From contig CAIZIQ010000199.1 in NCBI GenBank assembly GCA_903933015.1, positions 1 through 33,120 of the forward strand: a DNA stretch of 33,120 bases, written 5' to 3'. Positions within the stretch are counted from its first letter, which is position 1; every line of letters begins with the position of its first letter. A program made the translations under genes and the position numbers. Shown in pieces: positions 1 to 9,782 of the stretch. The DNA is from an uncultured Spartobacteria bacterium. GTDB taxonomy: Bacteria > Verrucomicrobiota > Verrucomicrobiia > Chthoniobacterales > UBA6821. The notes beneath the pieces were generated by a model, which searched no databases, was not told where the DNA came from, and was given only the letters and a program-made list of their open reading frames with translations.

Positions 1-14
1 CGGCCAATGGAACC

Positions 15-2369
15 TTGGCGGTGACCAATACCAATACCCTCGGATCCGCCACCAACTTCTACCTTGCCTCAAGCGGCACCCTGCGCGCGGCAACCGGAGT
101 CACCAACATCACCCAGAGCATCGACGTCACTAACGGAACCGGTGTCATCAATAACGCCAGTGGAGCCACTCTCGCGCTCAATGGAACGCTTACCAAGAGC
201 GGCACGGTCCTCGTGCTTGCCGGAGGCAACTTCGCGGTCAACGGCCAGGTCACCGGCAGTGGCCCTGCTGGCTCCTTCGACTCCGATCTGGTGGTCAGCA
301 ATGCCACCGTCACGCTCAACTCCGGCAACAACAACTACGTGGGCCCGACCTACGTCATAGCCGGATCCAGCCTCTCCAACGGCATCGTCAACGCCCTGCC
401 GAGCAATACCATCCTCAATATCGGGGCAACCACCGATGGAGCAGTGACCAACCGCTACGACATGGCGGGCTACAACCAGATCATCGCAGGATTCGCCTCC
501 GCAGGAGGAGCCTCCAACATCGTCACTACCTCCAGTGGTGCCACCACCCTCACGCTCAATGACAGCTACCTGGGTACGGCAGTCAACACCACCTACGGGG
601 GAACCATCACCGGAGCCGTGGCACTCATCCGTGCCGGCACCGGCAGCACCCTGCTCACCGCCAGCAACAGCTACAGCGGAGGCACCACCATCACTAGTGG
701 CAAGCTCATCACCCAGAACGTCCAGGCCCTGGGTACCGGTGGAGTCGCCCTCAACGGAGGAACCCTTGAGGTCCAATCGACCCTCAACATCGCCTCCCTC
801 AACTGGACCGGCGGTCAAATCGCCCTGCCCAATGCAGGAAGCGGCCAGTACGTCGTGGTGACCGGATCCGGATCACCCTTCACCAACACGGGAGTGAATA
901 CCTTCAACCTGACGGGTGCCACCCTGACGATTGGAACTCCGACTGCCCTCTTGGGAGCCACCAACATCACCAGCTACTCGACCAACGACTTCACGGTCAC
1001 CGGCGTGGGCAACTACGAGCTGCTCATGAGCAACAACATCCTCTGGATCGAGGCCCTCAACGCCCCGGTTGAGACCGTCACCTATCCGAACTTCCTCGGG
1101 TACGCGGTCAACCGCAACCAGAGCAACGTGGCCATGGCCCTCAACAGCTTTGAGAGCCACCCCAATGCCGACCAGACCGTTGTCCTCAACAGCCTCCTGG
1201 CACTCACCAACAGCCCCGCTGCCATGCAGCAGGCCTTCAACGCCATCATGCCGAACTTCTACCAGCAGATCTCCACGATCGCCTTCAACTCGGCCAACGC
1301 CCAGAACATGGAACTCTCCCAGCGCCTCTGGGGACTCCGGGTTGCCGAGGGTGGAGGATTTAGCATGAACGGCCTGGGAGAGAACTACCCCATGATGCAG
1401 GATGGGCCAGTGGAAGGCCAGGGAGATGGAGGCAAGAGCGTCCTTGATGCCAAAAAAGACATCCTCCGACCCGGACCCGACAACCGCTGGGGCATGTTCG
1501 CGGATGCCAACGGCATCTTTGCCCAAGCCAACAGCGGCAACATGCTCCCCGGCTACAACTCGGAAGCCGGAGGCATCACCACCGGACTCACCTACAAGTG
1601 GAGCGACACCGTGGGCACCGGCATCTACGCCGGCTACGAAGGCACCTATGACAAGTGCGGAGCAGCAGGCTCCGGACTGGGGGTCGGCAGCACCCTCATC
1701 GACAATGCCGTCCGCTTTGGACTCTTCGGCACCTACGGGCAAAAGAACTCCAAGGGAGAGCCCCTGGGCTTCTATGGCAATGCGCTGGCAGGAGGTGGTT
1801 ACCACAACTTCCAAGCCTCCCGCATCATCCAGTACACCGGAGTCGATCGCACCGCCAACAGCTCCCCCGGCGCCGGAGAACTCGATAGCATGCTCGGAGG
1901 AGGCTACGACATGAAGAGCGGCAACTTCACCTTCGGACCCACCGCCTCCCTCCAGTACACCTACCTGGGAGTCAACTCCGTGAATGAAACCGGAGCGCAG
2001 AGCCTGAACTTCAACTCGGGAGGATGGAACAGCTCCAGCATGCTCTCCAGTGTCGGTGCCCATGTGGCCTACAGTTGGGTAGCTCATCATGGCAGTGGAG
2101 GGGACATCGTGGTGGTCCCGCAGCTATCCCTCAACTGGCAGCATGAGTTCATGCAAAACCCCTACGCCATTAGCGGCAACCTGGGAGGAACCAGCCCGAC
2201 CTTCAGCAATTGGAGTGCGGAACCGATCCGGGACTTCCTCTACACGGGAGTCGGTGTGACCGTTGAGTTCGGCAAGAGATGGAACACCTCGTTCTTCTAC
2301 AACGCCGCCGCCGGTAACAACAATCTCGAGAGCCAGAATATCTTCTGGTCCCTAGGCGCCAAGTTCTAA
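15..2369 (+). CDS. Autotransporter outer membrane protein, 3' part (passenger beta-strand repeats plus C-terminal beta-barrel); 5' end outside the window
   Basis: Gly/Asn/Thr-rich repeats such as GGTTITSGKLITQNVQALGTGGVALNGGTLEV resemble autotransporter-associated beta strand repeats; C-terminal barrel-like region ends in aromatic F (NIFWSLGAKF). The frame is open upstream of the TTG at 15, so the true start is off-window. Confidence 0.85.
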   Translation: MAVTNTNTLGSATNFYLASSGTLRAATGVTNITQSIDVTNGTGVINNASGATLALNGTLTKSGTVLVLAGGNFAVNGQVTGSGPAGSFDSDLVVSNATVTLNSGNNNYVGPTYVIAGSSLSNGIVNALPSNTILNIGATTDGAVTNRYDMAGYNQIIAGFASAGGASNIVTTSSGATTLTLNDSYLGTAVNTTYGGTITGAVALIRAGTGSTLLTASNSYSGGTTITSGKLITQNVQALGTGGVALNGGTLEVQSTLNIASLNWTGGQIALPNAGSGQYVVVTGSGSPFTNTGVNTFNLTGATLTIGTPTALLGATNITSYSTNDFTVTGVGNYELLMSNNILWIEALNAPVETVTYPNFLGYAVNRNQSNVAMALNSFESHPNADQTVVLNSLLALTNSPAAMQQAFNAIMPNFYQQISTIAFNSANAQNMELSQRLWGLRVAEGGGFSMNGLGENYPMMQDGPVEGQGDGGKSVLDAKKDILRPGPDNRWGMFADANGIFAQANSGNMLPGYNSEAGGITTGLTYKWSDTVGTGIYAGYEGTYDKCGAAGSGLGVGSTLIDNAVRFGLFGTYGQKNSKGEPLGFYGNALAGGGYHNFQASRIIQYTGVDRTANSSPGAGELDSMLGGGYDMKSGNFTFGPTASLQYTYLGVNSVNETGAQSLNFNSGGWNSSSMLSSVGAHVAYSWVAHHGSGGDIVVVPQLSLNWQHEFMQNPYAISGNLGGTSPTFSNWSAEPIRDFLYTGVGVTVEFGKRWNTSFFYNAAAGNNNLESQNIFWSLGAKF

Positions 2370-2388
2370 GGCCGATTACATAAGAGAC

Positions 2389-2421
2389 GGCCCGCCATGG
2401 AATGTGGCGGGCTGTTCTTTG
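2389..2421 (+). terminator. Rho-independent-like terminator after the autotransporter gene
   Basis: Perfect 8-bp stem GCCCGCCA (2390-2397) / TGGCGGGC (2405-2412), 7-nt loop, followed by tgttcttt. Confidence 0.75.
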
Positions 2422-2576
2422 CGTAAAGTCTATCCCAGCCGTCCCTACGGCCTGGTATTTAGCGTGGTGCGTCGTTATTGCTCGCTCGCCGCAGGTTCGA
2501 CTACGGCGTCGTTCTCACGCCTAGCCCCTCATCTAAAATCTGTTCTCCTAATTAGGGTTCTGCGGTGATGGCTTTA

Positions 2577-2671
2577 AGTCTGAACAAGTGACAGGGAAGT
2601 CACGCGGAAGACTACGACAAAGTAGTAGCCCAAAGGTTGCCACAGCTTTCCTGGGAGAGAAGTGGCATCAA
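2577..2671 (+). repeat. Copy 1 of a two-hairpin dispersed intergenic element (candidate structured RNA)
   Basis: Aligned by eye with 29887-29981: shared AGTCTGAAC, GCGGAAGAC, GCCCAAAGG, CACAGCTT, AAGTG and TCAA blocks; two hairpins at the same positions in both copies. Strand is assigned arbitrarily. Confidence 0.6.
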
Positions 2672-2841
2672 CACTGTTACATTAATAGGTGGAATCCACT
2701 GAGAAATAGACCTCAACTGAAAAGGTGGTAGCGTTTCCGTGCAAGAGGTCGGGAAAAATGACCACTAGAGCAGTTTCATTTCAATTTGTCGGTTGGCATC
2801 AATTCTTGAAATTCCTGTTTTCCTGAGTTCCAGATTAAATT

Positions 2842-2859
2842 GCAGTCACTTCTGACTGC
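2842..2859. other. Short perfect hairpin upstream of the discoidin-domain gene
   Basis: GCAGTCA cttc TGACTGC, 7-bp perfect stem, no T-tract. Confidence 0.5.
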
Positions 2860-2919
2860 GAAAGATTAAAGGCAAGGTGTTCTGAGAAGGCACCATGGCG
2901 CGAAGAAGGTGAACATGTA

Positions 2920-5073
2920 GTGATCCCTTTCCTCCATCCTCTGTGGCTTTGCGTCTTGGCGCGAAAAGCTCTATGTTTTTTTCTCCTTGTGAGAATCGTT
3001 ACCGTATTCCTCCTGCTAAGCAGACTGCTTTGTGCTGCGGAGCAGCCAATCGAGGTAAAGGTTTCGATCGAAAAGAATCATCCGGGGGTGGTCTTTGATC
3101 CTCGTGTGGCCTTTGGAGCGGGGATCGATGGGCATGATGAGGGGGATAGTCTGCGGATGCTGTCCCCTGAAAGTGTGAAGCAGATGCTAAGAGCAGGGCT
3201 CGGTCCCATCTCCTCACGACTTCGAACCGAATTGGCCGTTGAGGCGTGGCATTGGAATCCGAAGGGATTGTGGAGTGACCCGAATCATACCCAAGGGTAC
3301 TGGTCTTCTGAAACAATACCCGATCCGAAGGCTCCCATCTTGGTCTCTTATGGATACAAGCTTCCCCGGCGGGGTAACACCCTCGACGAGGCGAATGACG
3401 ATGGGTACTCGCGGCTCGATGACGGGGATTCCAAGACCTTCTGGAAGAGTAATCCCTACCTGACCTCCGCCTATACGGGTGATCCCGATTGCCACCATCC
3501 CCAGTGGGTCGTGCTCGATTTTGGCAAGCCGGTACCCATGAATGCGATCAATATCCAGTGGGCGGAACCGTATGCCACGAGATTCCGGGTCGAGTATGCC
3601 AACAGCGGACGCGTCTATTTCGGAGGGCATCCCGGCCCGCTTCTTTCTCCTGTCTGGCGCTCCTTTCCCCAAGGTGTCGTTGGCGCTGGAAAAGGTGGCG
3701 ATCAGTTCCTGAAATTGTCTGATCATCCGGTGAAAGCCCGTTATCTCAGGATCTGGATGACGGAGAGTTCAGGCACCGCGCTCCCCGGTTCCACCGATCC
3801 GCGAGATCATCTCGGGTATGCCATCCGGGAGATCAGCGCCGGCGAGGCTGGACGATTCGATTTCGATGATCATGTGATCCATAGCCCGGACAAGAAGCAG
3901 ACAATCACCTATGCCTCCTCAACCGATCCGTGGCATCGCGCCATCGACCGTGATCCGAAAGTTGAGCAGCCTGGAATCGACCTGCTTTTCCGTTGCGGGA
4001 TCACGCGCGGACTTCCCCTGATGCTCGCGGTTCCGGTGTTCTATGACACCCCGGAGAATGCCACTGGTCTGACCGCCTATGTCCGCCGTCAGGCTTATCC
4101 CGTGAGCCGGTACGAAATGGGGGAGGAACCGGATGGTCAGCGGATCGATCCCAAGGATTTCGGGAGCCTCTACGCGCAGGTGGCGAAGGGGATATCGCAA
4201 GTCGCTCCCGAGGCAATCATGGGTGGCCCGAGTTTTGTGACGGTGGATGTGGATCGCAGGGATGACCAGACCTACCGTTTTGACAAGAGATGGTGGATCC
4301 GGGATTTTCTGAGTGAGTTGAAGCGGTGCGGACAATCGGGAAATTTCCGCTTCCTTTCCTTTGAGTGGTATCCGTTTGATGATGTCGACGGTAACGAGTC
4401 ACAGCAACTCCCCCGGGCATTCGGGATGCTTCATCGGGCCATGGCCCTGCTCCGTTCTCCAGGGATGCCCCGGGTTCCCCTGGTGATCGGAGAACTGAAC
4501 TACTCCGTCTTCCCCTGCCGTCAGGAGGTGGATCTGTCGGGTGGATTGCTCAATGCCGAAACGATGGCCCAGTTCCTCAGTGAGGGAGGTGATGGCGTCT
4601 ACTACTACGGCTATGAACCGAATAAACTCGATGGCAGTAGCGGATCCTGGGGAAATCAGCTCATGTTGCTGGATCAAAAAGCCGGGGAGGTTCCTGTTGC
4701 CACCTTCCAGACCCTGCGGATGCTTTCACAGCAATGGATGGATCCTCGCGGAGGATTGCATCAGGTTTTTCCATGCCATTTGACCCGGTCAGGCAAGCGG
4801 GGAGATCTCCTGAGTGCCTTTGTGCTGAAGCGTCCCAACGGGAAATGGTCGCTGCTACTCCTCAACAAGGATGCAACGCATGCTGCCCAACTATCCTTCA
4901 TTGGACTTGATTGGGAGCCCCATACTTTCACCACCTACTCTTCTGCGGAATACATCTGGCATCCGGATGGTCCCAACGGTCATCCCTCACCGAATCTTGC
5001 TCCTTCCACTCGAAGGGTTTCCCATAATCAACGGATTCTCATCCCTCCTTGGTCCCTGACGGTGATCAAGTGA
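2920..5073 (+). CDS. Secreted protein with discoidin (F5/8 type C)-like segment and glycosidase (TIM-barrel)-like region
   Basis: 717 aa ORF, hydrophobic N-terminus (LVRIVTVFLLLSRLLCAAEQ); segment NTLDEANDDGYSRLDDGDSKTFWKSNPY...WVVLDFGKPVPMNAINIQWAEPYATRFRVEY is discoidin-like; C-terminal half resembles glycoside hydrolase proteins. GTG start uncertain. Confidence 0.65.
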   Translation: MIPFLHPLWLCVLARKALCFFLLVRIVTVFLLLSRLLCAAEQPIEVKVSIEKNHPGVVFDPRVAFGAGIDGHDEGDSLRMLSPESVKQMLRAGLGPISSRLRTELAVEAWHWNPKGLWSDPNHTQGYWSSETIPDPKAPILVSYGYKLPRRGNTLDEANDDGYSRLDDGDSKTFWKSNPYLTSAYTGDPDCHHPQWVVLDFGKPVPMNAINIQWAEPYATRFRVEYANSGRVYFGGHPGPLLSPVWRSFPQGVVGAGKGGDQFLKLSDHPVKARYLRIWMTESSGTALPGSTDPRDHLGYAIREISAGEAGRFDFDDHVIHSPDKKQTITYASSTDPWHRAIDRDPKVEQPGIDLLFRCGITRGLPLMLAVPVFYDTPENATGLTAYVRRQAYPVSRYEMGEEPDGQRIDPKDFGSLYAQVAKGISQVAPEAIMGGPSFVTVDVDRRDDQTYRFDKRWWIRDFLSELKRCGQSGNFRFLSFEWYPFDDVDGNESQQLPRAFGMLHRAMALLRSPGMPRVPLVIGELNYSVFPCRQEVDLSGGLLNAETMAQFLSEGGDGVYYYGYEPNKLDGSSGSWGNQLMLLDQKAGEVPVATFQTLRMLSQQWMDPRGGLHQVFPCHLTRSGKRGDLLSAFVLKRPNGKWSLLLLNKDATHAAQLSFIGLDWEPHTFTTYSSAEYIWHPDGPNGHPSPNLAPSTRRVSHNQRILIPPWSLTVIK

Positions 5074-5189
5074 ACGAGGTGTTTTGGAGAGATTTTATTT
5101 TTCGACGACCTGGAGGGTTTTGCCAGGAACGAAAGATTAACTAAAGAATGATGGATTGGCAGTTGCGGTGCCTCACAGCCTCGTTGAGC

Positions 5190-5732
5190 TCAGCGCAAAA
5201 AGGCCCAACTGATGGCCGCCGCGGCAACGATCATGATGACGGGGTTGAGTTTGGTGAACACCATCAGGCAAAGGGCAATGAGGCCCATGATGGCCGTGGG
5301 GATCGTATGGATGGAGTTTTTTGCAATGATGAACGTGGCCGCCAAGATCAGACCTGTGGAAATCGGCATCATGGCCTGCTGGATGGAATCGTGCCAGGGA
5401 GAGGTCTTCCAGCTATCCCAGAATCTCCCCACAATCAGGACCAGAATCGAACTGGGCAGGAACATCGCGATCGTGGCAACCAAGGCCCCCAAGAGTGCGA
5501 TCAAATAACCGTACTCGAGACAGGCTTTCAGACCCACCAGGGTGACCACCATCATGGAGGGGCCGTCAATGATGCTGATACCGAAGAGGTCCACGAACTG
5601 CTGGTCGGTCATCCAGTGATATTTGCCCACCGCCTGTTCGTGCATGGTCGGAAGGACGACCTTTCCTCCGCCGAAAGCCGACACCGAGAGAATGGTGAAC
5701 AAGGCAACAAGATGGGTGAAGGTCTGGATCAT
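5190..5732 (-). CDS. Chromate transporter family protein, half-size (second half)
   Basis: VALFTILSVSAFGGGKVVLPTMHEQAV...WMTDQQFVDLFGISIIDGPSMMVVTLVG is typical of ChrA-family domains; overlaps the upstream gene by 4 nt (ATGA). Confidence 0.85.
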   Translation of the reverse strand: MIQTFTHLVALFTILSVSAFGGGKVVLPTMHEQAVGKYHWMTDQQFVDLFGISIIDGPSMMVVTLVGLKACLEYGYLIALLGALVATIAMFLPSSILVLIVGRFWDSWKTSPWHDSIQQAMMPISTGLILAATFIIAKNSIHTIPTAIMGLIALCLMVFTKLNPVIMIVAAAAISWAFLR

Positions 5733-6382
5733 GCAGTTTCTCCTTTGTGCTCTGCTTCGCCACCCTTTTTGTCATGCCGTGGTCTGTGCCACCAGATCGC
5801 CAGGGGTGCGAGGATCATGATCACATACTGGACATGCAGGTGCCCGAGTCGGACCAGCAAGAATGTCACAAGGATCATGGCAATATCGAAAATCCCCTTG
5901 ATCGCTTTCTGGCCAGCCTCGAACACCATACTGGCCATGAGGCCGCAGGCTACCGCAGTCACGCCGGCCAGCAGGGCCTTGGAATCATTGTTTTCCCCGA
6001 AATGGAAATAAAGAAAACCCAGGAAGCAGACGAGGATGAACGGTGGCGTCATGATCGAGATGAGCGCAACAATCGCACCAAGCAGACCGCGGAGATGATT
6101 TCCTATATAGACTGAAATCCCGACCACCCGGGCCCCGGGAAGAATCTGGACGATCGCAAGGGCTGAAAAAAACTCCTCGTCGGTGAGCCATCCTTTTTGA
6201 GTCACAGCCAGTCGACGAATGTATGCCGTCAGCCCCCCTCCGAAGCTCGTCAATCCAATGAGGCCGAAGAAGAAGACCAGCTCCCAAAGGCTGGGTACGT
6301 TGGCCGGCGCAGCCTCAGCCTCGGGTGGAACAGGAGTGACTGGGACCTCAGGCGGGTTTTCCATTCTGCTGCTTTTCGGCAA
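5729..6382 (-). CDS. Chromate transporter family protein, half-size (first half)
   Basis: LFFFGLIGLTSFGGGLTAYIRRLAVTQKGWLTDEEFFSALAIVQILPGARVVGISVYIGNHLRG is typical of ChrA-family domains; an internal Met (MENPPEVP) is an alternative start. Confidence 0.85.
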   Translation of the reverse strand: MPKSSRMENPPEVPVTPVPPEAEAAPANVPSLWELVFFFGLIGLTSFGGGLTAYIRRLAVTQKGWLTDEEFFSALAIVQILPGARVVGISVYIGNHLRGLLGAIVALISIMTPPFILVCFLGFLYFHFGENNDSKALLAGVTAVACGLMASMVFEAGQKAIKGIFDIAMILVTFLLVRLGHLHVQYVIMILAPLAIWWHRPRHDKKGGEAEHKGETA

Positions 6383-7391
6383 GCTCCTTGGCGGCGTGCT
6401 TTTCCTGATCGGCCTTGATCCCCTCGTCGGTGAGATCCATCCGTTTGGAGGTTTCCCAATCCGCCTCGAAAATCTTGACCAGACGCTTGATCAGTTCTGG
6501 ATCACTGAAGCGGATGCCGAGTTCACGACGTTCGTTGAAACACTTTGGATAGATATTGAAGGAGCTGAGCAGAGCTCGCTCTTTATCCGCAAGGATCAGT
6601 TTTGCGTGGAGGTGAACCCCGTGAAGCTTGTGCACATTGATGCCGAGGTCTTCCAGGAGGCGCAGACCCGCAACCCCCTCGAGGATATAGAAATCACGAA
6701 GTGAGTGGACCGGTAACGCCGTGGCATGAACCTTCACGTCACGTTTCATTTTGGCACGGACAAGGGCTTCGATGACCGGGGTGTCGACGTATTTTTCGTG
6801 CTGAATATAGAGTGACTTCTTCGCGTCATCGATGAAGTTGATCACCTCCTGCCGGGAACGTCCGACGCTCCAGATCAGGTTCGATGTCGTCGGGGGCACG
6901 AAGTCGACGCGATTCCAGTCCGCCTCGAAACAACCGGCGACTTCAGCGACTTCCTCGGGGTCATTTGTAACCAGTCCATAGTCGCGGGTGAGGCCGAAGT
7001 ATTTCGGAGCCCAGTTGAGGGACATGATGAAGGCCTGCTTGCCATCCACCACCATCGATTTCTCATGGGTGATCGGGTACTTCGGATTGGTTTCCTTGAC
7101 ATCAACCTTGGCATTCTTGAAGTGTTCGAAGGCCTCGTCGTTGTCATGCTCTCCGGTGAAGCGGGAAGGGTTGAGCATCACGCGGACCTTGGTGCCTCTC
7201 CTGTGGGCCGCGATCACCGCCTCAATCAAGACGGGGTCAGTGAACTGGAACATCTTGATGTCCAGGGAATGCTTGGCTCCCTCGATGGTCTTGAGGATCG
7301 GTGCGATTCCATCGTCAGGTTGAACGATCAGGCTGTGGACGGCGTCTTTGAACATGGGGATACTCTGTAGCCAGCTTTGTCCATCTGTCAA
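6348..7391 (-). CDS. Phospholipase D-like (HKD) domain protein
   Basis: Two HxK-type motifs: HEKSMVVDGKQAFIMSLNW and HAKLILADKERALLSSFN. TTG start at 7391 uncertain; MFKDAVHSL is an alternative. Confidence 0.85.
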   Translation of the reverse strand: MTDGQSWLQSIPMFKDAVHSLIVQPDDGIAPILKTIEGAKHSLDIKMFQFTDPVLIEAVIAAHRRGTKVRVMLNPSRFTGEHDNDEAFEHFKNAKVDVKETNPKYPITHEKSMVVDGKQAFIMSLNWAPKYFGLTRDYGLVTNDPEEVAEVAGCFEADWNRVDFVPPTTSNLIWSVGRSRQEVINFIDDAKKSLYIQHEKYVDTPVIEALVRAKMKRDVKVHATALPVHSLRDFYILEGVAGLRLLEDLGINVHKLHGVHLHAKLILADKERALLSSFNIYPKCFNERRELGIRFSDPELIKRLVKIFEADWETSKRMDLTDEGIKADQEKHAAKELAEKQQNGKPA

Positions 7392-7408
7392 AACATCTGC
7401 TTGATCTT

Positions 7409-7456
7409 CGGTGGTAAAAAAGAAGCCCCGGCTCCCGTGAAGGGAAGCCGGGGCTC
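7409..7456 (-). terminator. Rho-independent terminator of xylA (minus strand)
   Basis: 10-bp perfect stem AGCCCCGGCT (7424-7433) / AGCCGGGGCT (7446-7455); read on the minus strand it is followed by TTCTTTTTTACC. Confidence 0.9.
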
Positions 7457-7481
7457 TTGAATCTGGAAGTCAGGGTGATTC

Positions 7482-8798
7482 TTAGATCAGCTCATTGACG
7501 ATGTTCTCTATGAGTTCCTGACGGCCGCTGCCGTGCTGGATCGGATCGGGGTGGCTGAGGGCGTACTTCTCGAGGCTCGCGAAGCTGGCCTTGCCCGCCT
7601 CGACCTCGGCGCCGATGCCACTGTCCCAGGAGGCGTAGCGCTCCTTGACGATCTTGGCGATGCGTCCGTCGGCGCGGATTGCCGCGGCGTTCTTGAGTCC
7701 GCGGGCGAAGGCATCCATGCCGCCGATGTGGGCGTAGAAGAGGTCAATGGGCTCAAAGCTCTCGCGACGCACCTTGGCGTCGAAGTTCATGCCGCCTGTG
7801 GTGAGTCCGCCCATCTTCATCACGCCCAGCATGATCTGGGTGGTTAGGTAGAGATTGGTCGGGAACTGGTCGGTGTCCCAGCCGATGAGCTCGTTGCCGG
7901 TGTTGGCATCGATGGAGCCGAGGGCATTGGCTCCAAGGCAGACCTCGATCTCGTGGGCCATGGTATGGCCGGCGAGGGTGGCGTGGTTGGTCTCGAGGTT
8001 CATCTTGAAGTGATCCTGGAGGCCGTATTCACGCAGGAAGTTAAGGCAGGCGGCCGTATCGCTGTCGTACTGGTGGGTGGTGGGCTCCTTCGGCTTGGGC
8101 TCGATGTAGAACTGCCCCTTGAAGCCGATCTCCTTCTTGTAGTCGACGGCCATGTGTAGGAAGCGGGCGAGGTGATCGAGTTCGCGCTTCATGTCGGTGT
8201 TCCAGAGCGTGGAGTAACCTTCGCGGCCGCCCCAGAAGGTGTATCCCTCGCCACCCAGCTCGTGGGTGACTTCCATTGCCTTCTTTACCTGAGCCGCCGC
8301 GTGAGCGTAGACATCGGCGTTAGGGCTGGTGGCCGCACCGTGGAGGAAGCGGGGGTTCGTGAAGAGACAGGCGGTGCCCCAGAGGAGCTTGATGCCGGTG
8401 CGCTGCTGTTCCTCCTTGAGGACGGCAACGACGGCGTCGAGGTTCTTGTTGCTCTCAGCAAGGGACTTTCCTTCCGGAGCCACATCACGGTCATGGAAGG
8501 CGTAATAGGGAGCTCCAAGCTTCTGAATGAACTCGAAGGCGTAACGGACGCGATTCTTGGCATTCTCGACGGAGTCGGTGCCGTCATCCCAAGGACGGAT
8601 GGCTGTGCCGGCGCCGAAGGGGTCGGAGAGGGAGTTGCGGAAAGTGTGCCAGTAGACGACCGAGAAACGGAGCCAATCCTTCATCGACTTCCCTTCGATC
8701 ACCTCGGAGGGGTTGTAGTGTTTGAAGGCGAGGGGATTCTTCGAGGAAGGCCCCTCGAAGGGGATGGACTTGATGTCGGGGAAGGCGGATGTGCTCAT
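7482..8798 (-). CDS. xylA: Xylose isomerase
   Basis: ORF track begins at 9191, but the protein starts at [16 protein letters not shown] (ATG at 8798), giving 438 aa; [41 protein letters not shown] and [15 protein letters not shown] are hallmark XylA sequence. Confidence 0.97.
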   Translation of the reverse strand: MSTSAFPDIKSIPFEGPSSKNPLAFKHYNPSEVIEGKSMKDWLRFSVVYWHTFRNSLSDPFGAGTAIRPWDDGTDSVENAKNRVRYAFEFIQKLGAPYYAFHDRDVAPEGKSLAESNKNLDAVVAVLKEEQQRTGIKLLWGTACLFTNPRFLHGAATSPNADVYAHAAAQVKKAMEVTHELGGEGYTFWGGREGYSTLWNTDMKRELDHLARFLHMAVDYKKEIGFKGQFYIEPKPKEPTTHQYDSDTAACLNFLREYGLQDHFKMNLETNHATLAGHTMAHEIEVCLGANALGSIDANTGNELIGWDTDQFPTNLYLTTQIMLGVMKMGGLTTGGMNFDAKVRRESFEPIDLFYAHIGGMDAFARGLKNAAAIRADGRIAKIVKERYASWDSGIGAEVEAGKASFASLEKYALSHPDPIQHGSGRQELIENIVNELI

Positions 8799-8906
8799 GA
8801 GAGCAAAAACATAGCGTGAAGGCTGTGGAGGTTGTGAAGCTGAAAACGCCCGCGAACGGTTTTTTTCTCGTTTAGGGGGCGGTATTGAAGACAAACTTTC
8901 CGGCTT

Positions 8907-9704
8907 ATGGCTATCCGCGCACTTCTTTTCGATCTCGATGACACCCTTGCTGTCGATGAAGCAGTCTCCCACGAAACCTTTGCCCATGTCGCTGCCGTTG
9001 CTTCGTCTCGCTTCGGGGTCGACCCCGCTGCTTTTGCCGCCGATGCGATGGCGATCGCGAGGGAACTTTGGGCCGAGGGGGAGTGCCGTCCTTTCTGCCG
9101 TTCGATAGGGATCAGTGCCTTTGAGTGTCTCTGGGGAGGGTTCACCGGAGAGAGTCCCGAACTCACTGCGCTTCGCAATTGGGCGCAGCAATACCGCCGG
9201 GAGGTTTTTGCCAGGGCCTTGGCCGCCCAGGGAGCGGAAGTCCCCTCAGAAGCTTCGGAGGTTCTATCCTCCGAGTTCGCAGCCACGCGCCGCGCCAGGC
9301 AGCGTCTGCTCCCCGGAGCCCGTGAACTGATGACCCAACTTTCCCAGTCCTACAGTCTTGCGCTACTGACCAACGGGGCTCCGGATCTCCAGCGTGAAAA
9401 GATAGCCGCCTCCGGTCTGGAACCTTTCTTCAAGGCGATCGCCGTGTCGGGAGAGCATGGTATAGGCAAGCCGAAGCCGGAGATCTTTCACCGACTGCTC
9501 GGTGAACTGGAAGTGTCGGCCGACGAGGTCCTCATGGTCGGCAACAGTCTGGAACGCGACATCGCGGGTGCCCGCAACGCCGGGATTCGCTCCATTTGGA
9601 TCCGCGTGCCCGGCTCTGAGGAGCAGGCCGATGTGGCACCGGATCACACCATCACGGAACTCTCCGAGATTCCCGCCATCATCCACGCCGAGGAGGGGAA
9701 TTAG
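8907..9704 (+). CDS. HAD superfamily hydrolase (subfamily IA-like phosphatase)
   Basis: [13 protein letters not shown] (motif I), [13 protein letters not shown] (motif II), [12 protein letters not shown] / [18 protein letters not shown] (motifs III/IV). Confidence 0.92.
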   Translation: MAIRALLFDLDDTLAVDEAVSHETFAHVAAVASSRFGVDPAAFAADAMAIARELWAEGECRPFCRSIGISAFECLWGGFTGESPELTALRNWAQQYRREVFARALAAQGAEVPSEASEVLSSEFAATRRARQRLLPGARELMTQLSQSYSLALLTNGAPDLQREKIAASGLEPFFKAIAVSGEHGIGKPKPEIFHRLLGELEVSADEVLMVGNSLERDIAGARNAGIRSIWIRVPGSEEQADVAPDHTITELSEIPAIIHAEEGN

Positions 9705-9782
9705 CGGCTTGACCGGAGGCCCCCCGATCCTCATCTAATGACGGGTCATACCGACCTCTTTTCCGTATTTTCTAACCACTCC

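Noticed and set aside
873-2090. 405-aa antisense ORF opposite the autotransporter (also 69-818 minus)
   Set aside because: Low-complexity Val/Gly/Glu-rich shadow of a GC-biased coding strand; no recognisable domain; the plus-strand protein is clearly real.
2577-2671. Known riboswitches (cobalamin, c-di-GMP, SAM/SAH, glutamine), tmRNA, RNase P, SRP RNA
   Set aside because: Conserved core motifs of these classes, as I know them, are not present; a cmscan is needed to confirm.
5148-6011. 287-aa plus ORF opposite the chromate transporter genes
   Set aside because: His/Asp/Gly-rich shadow translation; the minus strand encodes good ChrA-family proteins.
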